Source: Mageeibacillus sp. UBA3708
GTDB lineage: Bacteria; Bacillota; Clostridia; Saccharofermentanales; Saccharofermentanaceae
Reading direction: 5' to 3'
NCBI GenBank assembly: GCA_002371375.1
Contig: DFIB01000159.1
Coordinates: forward strand, 1-15,721
DNA: 15,721 nucleotides
The number at the start of each line of letters is the position of its first letter. Positions within the stretch are counted from its first letter, which is position 1. The notes under the pieces were generated by a model, which was not told the origin of the DNA, searched no databases, and was given only the letters and a program-made list of their open reading frames with translations. Position numbers and translations under genes: made by a program. This document shows positions 1 through 6,050 of this stretch, piece by piece.

Positions 1-1078
1 GCGGTATCTTGAGCTTGCCTCTGACGAGCTTCTCAGGGTCCGTGCTCCATACACTGGGCACGAGGTCGAGCTGCCACTCATCGGCGTTAGGCATCTCGAG
101 AATAGACAACATCTCAGCGAAATAATACTCTATACGCGCGATATTCATCTCATCAAGGAGGATGAGGTTGATATCATCATTATAGCCGGATGCATATATT
201 CTCTTGAGAACCTCAGTCTCGTTGAAGTTCTTCGTAAATTCATTGAAGTAACCGAAGAGCTCGGTCCTGTCACGCCAAGACGGCTGTACCGAAGCGATCG
301 TCGCGTCAATATTCAGGAACTTACCGAATGAGTAAGGCAGTGACGTTTTACCTGTACCAGAGATACCCTGAAGGATAATGAGCTTTGTGGAAGCCATACC
401 GGCGACGAACAGTCTTACGATCTTAGGTTCATAATACAAATGCATTTTCGAGCACGCGAAGTTCCTGAACCTGTCACAGAACTGAACGAGGTCGACCTCG
501 TTATCGTATTCAGGCGGCGTGTAATTCTTGTAGAAATTATCAACCTCAAAGAGCTTGCTGAATCTGTGCTCGGTAGTAACGAGAACGCCGTCCTCTGCAG
601 GAACCTGACCTTCTTCACCGCCTTCACCCGTACCGGCTGCACCTCCTGCATAGGAGAATCCTTCTCCTCCGGAGAAGCTGCCTGCCGTATTGAAAGGAAG
701 ACCGATCTGAGCGACCTTCATCGCCATGATCTCGTCTTTCTCCTTCGCCATCTTCATAACGCGCTGCTGAAGCACGGATATCTCTTCAAGAAGGTCCTCA
801 TTGCTGACGATGGAATGCCTGAACCTTATATATTTCCTTACAGCAAGGATTATCAGGAAAATGATCAGCACATAGATAGCTGCCACCACGAGAATGGCAA
901 GCACTGCGAGCACCCATCCGATCGCTCCGAATTCAGACGAATACTGCTTGAAGAGCTCGGCATAGTTTGCAAAATTGAAGATCTGAACAAACCCCTTGCC
1001 AATGCCCCCAAAGATCATTCCGAACCCTTTGAGCATCTCAGATATAAATGCAAAGAACCAACTTAAAAATGCACCCAT
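1..1078 (-). CDS. Membrane-anchored AAA+ ATPase with McrB-like motifs (partial, 3' end outside window)
   Basis: Open from ATG at 1078 to the window edge (359 codons seen; C-terminus missing). An AAGGAC-type ribosome site lies just upstream and overlaps the stop of the signal peptidase gene, so the two are translationally close. Seen: a hydrophobic/amphipathic N-terminus, a clear membrane segment at about residues 54-80, a charged helix (about 88-120), a Gly/Glu-rich linker (about 131-165), then an AAA+ core. Walker A is GISGTGKT (238-245). A segment VQPSWRDRTELFGYFN (264-279) precedes Walker B LILLDEMN (305-312), which continues ARIEYYFAEMLS. These spacings and the LDEMN-AR-E-YF signature are typical of the McrB-like/AAA_5 group of NTPases. 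No restriction-like DNA-binding domain or McrC partner is visible. The operon position behind a SipW peptidase suggests work in surface-protein processing or assembly, probably on the cytoplasmic face of the membrane. The ATPase call is firm; the cellular role is inference. Confidence 0.85.
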   Translation of the reverse strand, partial: MGAFLSWFFAFISEMLKGFGMIFGGIGKGFVQIFNFANYAELFKQYSSEFGAIGWVLAVLAILVVAAIYVLIIFLIILAVRKYIRFRHSIVSNEDLLEEISVLQQRVMKMAKEKDEIMAMKVAQIGLPFNTAGSFSGGEGFSYAGGAAGTGEGGEEGQVPAEDGVLVTTEHRFSKLFEVDNFYKNYTPPEYDNEVDLVQFCDRFRNFACSKMHLYYEPKIVRLFVAGMASTKLIILQGISGTGKTSLPYSFGKFLNIDATIASVQPSWRDRTELFGYFNEFTKNFNETEVLKRIYASGYNDDINLILLDEMNIARIEYYFAEMLSILEMPNADEWQLDLVPSVWSTDPEKLVRGKLKIP

Positions 1079-1090
1079 AACTCTCGTCCT

Positions 1091-1834
1091 TTATGTGTTG
1101 TCACCGTCTCCGCCGTCAACCCTCTCAGCGTCTGCGTCAGCCTCAGGAGCGGCGCCGTTATCAATAGCAACGTCATCCTCTGCCGTATTGCTCTCTGCAG
1201 CAGCTGCTGCTTCCTTCTCAGCCTTCTCTTTGGCAAGATATTCCTCGATTGCCTTCTTCTTGATAGCTTCCTCATCCTCTTCACTGATCTTCGGCTTCTT
1301 GGCCTCGATAAGCACAACGATGAACTTATACAACTCGAACAGGAAGAATATAGCCATAGGTATTACAATGCAGATGAAGAATCCGGTCTTGGATCTCAGG
1401 AAGCTCAGGACATTACCGAAGCCGGCAAGCTTTGTTCCTGTCCACTTACCGATGATGTCAGATGCTGAGACTCTAGACTCATCGTTGACCGGATTATTAT
1501 CACCTCGTGTAATAAAAGTTCTTGTTTTACCTTCTTCATTTATCTCCACGATTCTGTGAGTATTCTTGATTCTGATATTATCAACAATTGCATAGAAAGT
1601 AATAACATCATCCTTCTTCAAATCAAACAGATCAACCTGCTTAACAAATATCAGATCCCCCTTCTTGAATGTAGGGCTCATTGAATCCGATTCAACAGAC
1701 ATGGGCATAATACCAAACAGATTGGGGACACCGTTATTGCGTTCTGAAGTAAACACGAGTATCGTGATCAGCAACGCGAAGATTAGAATGATCCACGCTA
1801 GAACATTGACAATTGTACCTAAAACTTTCTTCAT
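1091..1834 (-). CDS. sipW: Signal peptidase I, SipW/ER type
   Basis: 247 residues from ATG 1834, with an AAGGGG ribosome site. An N-terminal membrane segment (about 8-28) is followed by the S26B catalytic domain. The nucleophile is Ser51 in VESDSMSPTFKKGD. His93 in NTHRIVEI replaces the Lys of ordinary bacterial signal peptidases, and RGDNNPVND (110-118) carries the conserved acidic residue. A second membrane segment lies at about 151-177, so the catalytic domain faces outside and both ends lie inside. In Bacillus subtilis SipW cleaves TasA and TapA; here the divergent gene at 3756 and perhaps the upstream membrane protein are the obvious substrates. Unusual: a C-terminal cytoplasmic tail of about 65 residues that is first a Lys/Glu helix (183-210), then Ala/Asp/Glu-rich and strongly acidic. 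The gene lies 19 bp after the upstream gene and 12 bp before the ATPase gene, so it is part of the four-gene operon. The symbol is by family; orthology to B. subtilis sipW is not proven. Confidence 0.9.
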   Translation of the reverse strand: MKKVLGTIVNVLAWIILIFALLITILVFTSERNNGVPNLFGIMPMSVESDSMSPTFKKGDLIFVKQVDLFDLKKDDVITFYAIVDNIRIKNTHRIVEINEEGKTRTFITRGDNNPVNDESRVSASDIIGKWTGTKLAGFGNVLSFLRSKTGFFICIVIPMAIFFLFELYKFIVVLIEAKKPKISEEDEEAIKKKAIEEYLAKEKAEKEAAAAAESNTAEDDVAIDNGAAPEADADAERVDGGDGDNT

Positions 1835-1853
1835 AAAGATTCCCCTTCTTGCA

Positions 1854-2579
1854 TTATGTTGTTTCTACGATCCGGAAGTCCATTCCGAATTTGATCTTCC
1901 CACCTATTATTGCATCTACGCAGTCAGGATCATTGCCTTCAAGCCAGATGACAACAGTATATTTGTCTTTTGCTTTTGGTGCAAATCCCTCTACGGTCTC
2001 CTTAAGAACAGTGGCGCCGGATAAGAATTCCTTGTCACAGTCGCTCTCCATTCCTGTACCATTGGATTTTGTCTTACCGTAGACAGTCTTCTCACCGTTA
2101 CAAAAAACAGCTACTCTGATTGCTTCATCAACGCCGTTGGAGACATTCTCAATGTACAATTCTTTCTCATATGACAGAGTGTCCTGGCCGGCATTGATCA
2201 GATAGAATGTATATGCAATATAATTGGCACCATTGTGGGAGCCATTGATCATGTCAATATTATCAGGAAGATCCTTACCACTGATATTAGTCATGTCGTA
2301 TGCCATATCGGCATTAAGCAAGGATATCGTGTGATCGAAGTCAGGAGTCTCGGACAAGGACAGGCTCTGGTTGACCATATCGTATTTGCTGACACGGACG
2401 GTGAATCCGCCGAATTTGTCATAGAAATAAGAGATTGCATAAGCGATAGCGATTACTGCAACAAGGATAATGATAAGAAGCGACAATATCCTGGTCACGA
2501 ATACATACTTCTTGACCTCTGTCGCCGTTCTCCGGAGTCCTGCGACATCCTTTGCCTTGTTGTTCTTATCCTTAGCCAA
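1854..2579 (-). CDS. Single-pass membrane protein with TasA-like ectodomain
   Basis: 241 residues from a TTG at 2579. An in-frame stop (TAA) lies immediately upstream, so translation cannot start earlier, and no in-frame ATG occurs before residue 68. GAGGAG sits about 10 bases upstream. Seen: a basic cytoplasmic N-terminus (1-29), one membrane helix (about 30-53) ending AYAISYFYDKFGGFTV, then an extracytoplasmic domain. The ectodomain can be matched in order with the C-terminal half of the secreted protein at 3756: IAYTFYL...G.D.L with INYKYYL...G.D.L, IRVAVF with LRVGVK, and VIWLEGNDPDC with VYVWFEGEDSHC. It therefore looks like a membrane-held paralogue of the surface protein, perhaps an anchor or assembly nucleator in the way TapA serves TasA. 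The AYA near the helix end could also be a peptidase site; this is not certain. It lies second in the operon. Confidence 0.75.
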   Translation of the reverse strand: MAKDKNNKAKDVAGLRRTATEVKKYVFVTRILSLLIIILVAVIAIAYAISYFYDKFGGFTVRVSKYDMVNQSLSLSETPDFDHTISLLNADMAYDMTNISGKDLPDNIDMINGSHNGANYIAYTFYLINAGQDTLSYEKELYIENVSNGVDEAIRVAVFCNGEKTVYGKTKSNGTGMESDCDKEFLSGATVLKETVEGFAPKAKDKYTVVIWLEGNDPDCVDAIIGGKIKFGMDFRIVETT

Positions 2580-2612
2580 TTACAATACGCTCCTCATCTT
2601 AATATATTATCA

Positions 2613-3404
2613 CTAATTTCTCTTTCTTACATATCTCTCTAAAGTATACTTGCCCGCAAGGTTGCCTGCCACATATCTGCAGTCCGCTTCAAAGAGAGCC
2701 TCCGCCTGGTTAGCTGTCGATACTCCGTCAGCAATCGGATCTGCCCCGAGGCCGCCGACAAATTCAACAATGGAATGAACGGCAGCATTTGATCTCTCGT
2801 TCTTACCTATATACATTGTTACTTCCTGACTGAGCATTACATAGTCAACCGGATATTCGGACAGTTTCATCAGAGGTGAATTGCTTCCGCCAAAACCCGT
2901 AAGCAGGAAATGGAATCCTCTGTTACGCAGATTCTCGATCACCCTGGCGTGTTTGACAGAACCTTCCGTCAACAGCTTCAACGGCAACTCAAAACAGATC
3001 CTGTTGGGATCTGTATCGTTGTCTTCAACGTAGTTAAGCATTCTCTGCTCTGCGCCACGCTCCAGAAGATATGCCGGAGGCATATATACTGATACCCATT
3101 TATAAAAGAAATCCCTCTCCTTAAACTTCTTCTCCGCTTCAAGTGCCTGCCTTAATTCAAGTTCAAAGAGAGACAAACACTGATTGGACAACTCGGCAAC
3201 GTCTCTGAAGTTCTCCGGCATCAGTATCCCGAGCCCGGGAGTATTGAGCCTTGTCTTGGACTGGAAGAAAGCAAGGCTGCCCGTCTCGATCTCCCTGATG
3301 CTGCGGAAGAACATCTCAACGGCACGATTACCGCCGACATCTGTCTGCGGCTGATCGATCAGCTCCTGCTGCTCTAATTCATTGTCCAAAAAATCTTCAG
3401 CCAA
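2613..3404 (-). CDS. Degenerate EAL-domain protein (probably catalytically dead)
   Basis: The frame is open from TTG 3419, but TTG 3404 is preferred because GGAG (3417-3414) lies 9 bases upstream; 3419 has no ribosome site. No ATG occurs before residue 36 of the longer form. Numbering below uses the longer form. The fold pattern of EAL c-di-GMP phosphodiesterases is visible from about residue 36: GLGILMPENFRDVAE (like the GL..P..FI..AE segment), ICFELP, LRNRGFHFLLTGFGGSNSPL (like LR..G..IALDDFGTGYSSL), YPVDYVMLS, and IADGVSTANQAEALFEADC followed by YVAGNLAGKY. The catalytic and metal-binding residues are replaced: GSLAF for EAL, TGFGG for DDFG, VMLS for LKID, ADGVS for AEGVE. It is therefore unlikely to hydrolyse c-di-GMP and could be a binding or scaffold protein. 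It is the first gene of the minus-strand operon, directly behind the promoter, and ends in tandem stops TAG TGA. Confidence 0.75.
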   Translation of the reverse strand: MAEDFLDNELEQQELIDQPQTDVGGNRAVEMFFRSIREIETGSLAFFQSKTRLNTPGLGILMPENFRDVAELSNQCLSLFELELRQALEAEKKFKERDFFYKWVSVYMPPAYLLERGAEQRMLNYVEDNDTDPNRICFELPLKLLTEGSVKHARVIENLRNRGFHFLLTGFGGSNSPLMKLSEYPVDYVMLSQEVTMYIGKNERSNAAVHSIVEFVGGLGADPIADGVSTANQAEALFEADCRYVAGNLAGKYTLERYVRKRN

Positions 3405-3413
3405 AATCAAATA

Positions 3414-3417
3414 CTCC
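3414..3417 (-). promoter_or_regulatory. Ribosome binding site deciding TTG start at 3404
   Basis: GGAG on the minus strand lies 9 bases before TTG 3404 and inside the longer reading frame. It favours the shorter protein start. Confidence 0.4.
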
Positions 3418-3445
3418 AAAATATGATATTTAGTTAAGTAAAAGA

Positions 3446-3474
3446 ATTATATAATAATTTTCTTTAAGTAACAA
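3446..3474 (-). promoter_or_regulatory. Promoter of the minus-strand four-gene operon
   Basis: On the minus strand TTGTTA (3474-3469) and a perfect TATAAT (3451-3446) are separated by 17 bases, matching a sigma-A promoter. The predicted transcript start near 3439 leaves a leader of about 35 bases to the TTG start at 3404. Confidence 0.6.
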
Positions 3475-3537
3475 CACGGCTCAAAATGGCACAAAACCCT
3501 TTATTTACGGGCATTTGCGCATATGTAAGCATCAAGT

Positions 3538-3556
3538 TGTTTACAAAGTGTAAACA
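3538..3556. promoter_or_regulatory. Inverted repeat, candidate operator between divergent promoters
   Basis: TGTTTAC-N5-GTAAACA is a perfect 7-bp dyad with a 5-base spacer. A related smaller dyad, TGTTT-AA-AAACA, lies at 3569-3580. They sit midway between the two divergent promoters, about 64 bp from one -35 and 77 bp from the other, a position suited to a shared regulator. The regulator is unknown, and AT-rich sequence makes chance dyads easier. Confidence 0.35.
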
Positions 3557-3632
3557 CAATTTATCGTTTGTTTAAAAACATTTCGAGGGTGAAATGAAAT
3601 TATGAACAAAATGTAAATACAATCGTAACCTT

Positions 3633-3661
3633 TTGACACAATCTCGATTATCTGTTATTTT
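3633..3661 (+). promoter_or_regulatory. Strong promoter of the SipW-cognate surface protein gene
   Basis: A consensus TTGACA (3633-3638), 17 bases, and TATTTT (3656-3661) preceded by an extended -10 TGT (3653-3655). This is the strongest promoter-like match I noticed in the window and predicts abundant transcription, with a leader of about 90 bases starting near 3668. Confidence 0.7.
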
Positions 3662-3676
3662 ATAGGCATACAGAAG

Positions 3677-3728
3677 TATCCCTTCTTGCAAAAGCCCACT
3701 GTCGATCAAGGGATAATCAATTGACAGT
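3677..3728 (+). promoter_or_regulatory. Possible H-type pseudoknot in the leader RNA
   Basis: Two interleaved helices can be drawn. Stem 1 is TATCCCTT (3677-3684) with AAGGGATA (3708-3715). Stem 2 is ACTGTC (3698-3703) with GACAGT (3723-3728), extendable by a G-U pair and two A-U pairs. Their order (stem 1 5', stem 2 5', stem 1 3', stem 2 3') is that of an H-type pseudoknot, ending 12 bases before the AAGGAG ribosome site. They could instead be mutually exclusive hairpins. It matches no riboswitch consensus I recognise. Confidence 0.35.
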
Positions 3729-3755
3729 TAATAATATGAAAAGGAGATTAAGGTT

Positions 3756-4775
3756 ATGAAAACGACTAAATTTTCAATGAAGAAGAAAGTCTTAGCTTCT
3801 TCCTCAATGCTCGTAGTTTCCGCTATGATGCTCTCCACGGCAACGTATGCATGGTTCACAATGAACAAGGAAGTATCAGTAACCGGAATGCAACTTAAGG
3901 CACATTCAGAAGAAGGTTTGCTCATCAACGAAGTTGCTTCAGCTTCCACAGGAACTTGGGAAGAAGTTGCTCTTGCCGGACAGGGTAGTGCTATTTCACT
4001 TAGACCGGCATCAACAAAAGATCTTGCAAATTGGTGGCATGCGAACTCTAAGAAGTCAAATAATGAAGCTGGTGCAGATGCAAATGGTTCAATCGACACT
4101 GACTTAACAGTAGAAGTTGCTACCGGAACCTACTATAAGGATATCAGTATTTCTAAATCAGAGGGACAGAATCCTACTTTGTTAACTGATGTAACTGCTG
4201 CTGAAGCAGATACGAATGCTGAGAGAACCGTCTATTACGATGATGCGACATTTGGAACCACAGCAGGCACACTTGAAGATGGCGAGGGTTATTATATCAA
4301 CTACAAATATTACCTCAAGTCATCTGGTAATGATGATTTGACTGTAAGCGCGAACAACCTCCTCGTAAATGTTACAGCATCATTAATTGATGGTAATACT
4401 GCAACAGCACAGAATCTTGACAGTTCACTTCGTGTTGGCGTTAAGATTGACGATCAGTTTAAGGTTTTTGCTCCTGTTACCAATTTCGATCCACTTTACT
4501 ATGTAACCAACAATGCGGCTGGTAGTGCGTATACAGCTATGTCAAGTAGTGGTGCCGATCAGAATGTATTTGCAGGAAATACAAATGTAGAATTTAATAC
4601 TTCTGCAGCGATTGTAATCCCTAAGGTAACCGGAGATGATACAAATCATGAAGGTAAACTTGTTGACGTTTATGTTTGGTTCGAGGGTGAGGACAGCCAC
4701 TGCAAATCTGACAACCTTCTTGCAACACTCAACGGATATAATATCGATATCAAGTTTATCGACAACGATATTTGA
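3756..4775 (+). CDS. SipW-cognate secreted surface protein (TasA/camelysin-like)
   Basis: 339 residues from ATG 3756; AAGGAG lies 9 bases upstream. The N-terminus is basic (FSMKKK), followed by a hydrophobic stretch (about 12-31) ending in ATYA, then WFTMNKEVSVTGM. This A-T-Y-A-W-F-T pattern is characteristic of SipW-dependent signal peptides; cleavage is expected after residue 32, giving a mature protein of about 307 residues. The mature part is rich in Asn, Asp, Thr, Ser and Ala, with a single Cys at 316 in VWFEGEDSHC, and has no recognisable enzyme motif. The C-terminal half parallels the ectodomain of the membrane protein at 1854-2579. It is transcribed divergently from the operon with the peptidase, from a strong promoter and with a strong terminator, which suggests an abundant structural surface or matrix-fibre protein. 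TasA-like fibre formation is an inference; a camelysin-type protease activity is not supported by any metal-binding motif seen. Confidence 0.8.
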   Translation: MKTTKFSMKKKVLASSSMLVVSAMMLSTATYAWFTMNKEVSVTGMQLKAHSEEGLLINEVASASTGTWEEVALAGQGSAISLRPASTKDLANWWHANSKKSNNEAGADANGSIDTDLTVEVATGTYYKDISISKSEGQNPTLLTDVTAAEADTNAERTVYYDDATFGTTAGTLEDGEGYYINYKYYLKSSGNDDLTVSANNLLVNVTASLIDGNTATAQNLDSSLRVGVKIDDQFKVFAPVTNFDPLYYVTNNAAGSAYTAMSSSGADQNVFAGNTNVEFNTSAAIVIPKVTGDDTNHEGKLVDVYVWFEGEDSHCKSDNLLATLNGYNIDIKFIDNDI

Positions 4776-4820
4776 TTATGGTAGTTAGATTTTAGTTTCA
4801 GCCGTAACTTAACAACTACG

Positions 4821-4849
4821 ATCCCCCTCCGCGAGGAGGGGGATTTCTT
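4821..4849 (+). terminator. Intrinsic terminator of the surface protein gene
   Basis: ATCCCCCTCC and GGAGGGGGAT form a perfect 10-bp stem closed by a GCGA (GNRA) tetraloop, followed by TTCTT. It lies 45 bases after the stop codon. Confidence 0.85.
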
Positions 4850-5143
4850 ATGTCAGCTGATCATAAGGGGAATCGCTCATAACCTCCTCTCACCTGCTCT
4901 TATGAATACCGGTTCTCAGGTTATAGAACCCTAATGCACCCGAACGTCCTTATGTTGCGAGTAACGCTGCCGGTCAGTCCTTTCGGCAGGCCATGTGCAG
5001 CGATAAGCATGCCGCATAAACCTAATAGGAACTCCCGCCTCTACAACTGCTGTTGTGATCTGTCCTCCCTGATGAACCGGTATATCATCATATCCCGTAA
5101 CCGGGCATGAGGATATCGTATGGTTAACATACACTATAAAAAG
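4850..5143. other. Gene-poor region with several hairpins, function unknown
   Basis: About 290 bases between two terminators with no open frame I trust. The 67-codon minus frame at 4931-5134 begins at GTG without a ribosome site. Small perfect hairpins cluster here: CTTATG/CATAAG (4847-4867), TCATAA/TTATGA (4877-4905), GGTTCT/AGAACC (4911-4930), ACAAC/GTTGT (5043-5056) and ATATCC/GGATAT (5090-5116). An AGGAGG followed by a 10-codon frame on the minus strand ends near 4850. It could be an uncharacterised structured RNA or a decayed gene. No tRNA, tmRNA, SRP RNA or RNase P landmarks were recognised. Confidence 0.3.
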
Positions 5144-5175
5144 AGGTGTCCCGCTTGATCACGGGACACCTTTTT
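5144..5175. terminator. Bidirectional intrinsic terminator
   Basis: AGGTGTCCCG and CGGGACACCT form a perfect 10-bp stem with an 8-base loop. TTTTT follows on the plus strand and CTTTTT on the minus strand (5143-5138). It ends 14 bases from the stop codon of the minus-strand cell-wall-binding gene and can also stop transcription arriving from the left. Confidence 0.85.
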
Positions 5176-5189
5176 AACGTCTCCAATAA

Positions 5190-6020
5190 TTACTTTATCT
5201 TCTGGCCGTTGGGATTCGTGCATTTGCCGTTACTGTCAAAATAATACCTGTAACCATTCTCATCAAGAGAACGGTTTGAATACATTATGCAGGAGTATTT
5301 ATCGAAATAATACCATTTGCCGCTTATCTTCTTCCAGCCTGTAACTGCTATACCGCTTGATTTGAAATACCGCCAGGTTCCCGGGCCGGAATAGCTCGAT
5401 GTGAAAGTGTATGCGGAATAATTCCTGTCTGTCGCATCATCATACTGGTACAGACTTCCTCTTTTGTGATTGAACCATCCGCCTGTGTACATCTTGCCGC
5501 TGTTGTCAAACAAATAGGTGTCACCATGATATTTGAGCAGATGATTGTACATAAGGATCGTTGAAGGTCCGTATTTGGAAGCATTATTACAGAAGTAATA
5601 CCACTTCTTGCTGATCTTGCGCCAGCCCTTCTCCACCACTGCCGCACCGGAACTTGTGAGGTAAGTCCAGCCGTAGCCTGTCTCCACCCACTTGCTCGAC
5701 ATCATCTTGCCGTTCTTGGCGAAATAATAGAAGTTGCCGTTGTCGTTCACAACACCCGGTTCATACCCGGTATCAGAACGGTCACGGACCATGAGTCCGT
5801 CTGACGTGTCGAAATAATACCAGACACCGCCTATCTTCTTCCAGCCTGTCGCATACGTAGTCGATGTTATGTAGTACCTGTACTCATAACAGCCGTCCCA
5901 GCACTTGCCTTCCTTGTGCCAGCCGGGCTTGATCGCCGCGAAAGCCTGGAACGGAATGATGCTGACCAGCATCAGCATCGTCAGAATAACAGCAGCCGTC
6001 TTGCGTAATGAATTTGCCAT
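5190..6020 (-). CDS. Secreted cell-wall-binding repeat protein
   Basis: 276 residues from ATG 6020, with GGAGGT 5 bases upstream. A classical signal peptide (basic MANSLRK, hydrophobic core, cleavage near AFA-A at 28-29) precedes a chain of aromatic CW-binding (choline/glucan-binding type) repeats. The clearest units are GWKKIGGVWYYFD (59-71), GWRKISKKWYYF (132-143) and GWKKISGKWYYFD (228-240), with weaker units between (NGNFYYFAKNGKM, GDTYLFDNSGKM, GYRYYFDSNGK). The repeats fill the whole mature protein, and no catalytic domain is present. Repeats of this family bind choline-bearing teichoic acids or glucans; here the ligand is unknown. Such repeat-only proteins may coat the wall or act as adhesins or modulators. 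Four Cys (40, 44, 144, 244) are unusual for this repeat type. It has a terminator just downstream and probably its own promoter overlapping the end of the preceding gene. Confidence 0.85.
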   Translation of the reverse strand: MANSLRKTAAVILTMLMLVSIIPFQAFAAIKPGWHKEGKCWDGCYEYRYYITSTTYATGWKKIGGVWYYFDTSDGLMVRDRSDTGYEPGVVNDNGNFYYFAKNGKMMSSKWVETGYGWTYLTSSGAAVVEKGWRKISKKWYYFCNNASKYGPSTILMYNHLLKYHGDTYLFDNSGKMYTGGWFNHKRGSLYQYDDATDRNYSAYTFTSSYSGPGTWRYFKSSGIAVTGWKKISGKWYYFDKYSCIMYSNRSLDENGYRYYFDSNGKCTNPNGQKIK

Positions 6021-6050
6021 AACCTACCTCCGGAATATCATTCACAAATT

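Noticed and set aside
440..1066. Plus-strand frame of 208 codons
   Set aside because: It lies fully antisense to the AAA+ ATPase gene, which has clear Walker motifs; the plus-strand translation shows no family features.
1..1078. McrBC restriction system
   Set aside because: Only the NTPase motifs match. There is no DNA-binding domain or McrC gene in view, and the protein is membrane anchored within a secretion operon. The missing sequence to the left could still change this.
3756..4775. Camelysin-type metalloprotease
   Set aside because: No HExxH or other metal-binding motif is present; only the SipW-cognate signal peptide and general architecture are shared.
4931..5134. Minus-strand frame of 67 codons
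   Set aside because: It starts at GTG without a ribosome site, next to the terminator, and resembles no family I know. Kept only as part of the unassigned region.
4850..5143. tmRNA, RNase P RNA, SRP RNA or T-box element
   Set aside because: None of the conserved core sequences of these RNAs could be found on either strand.
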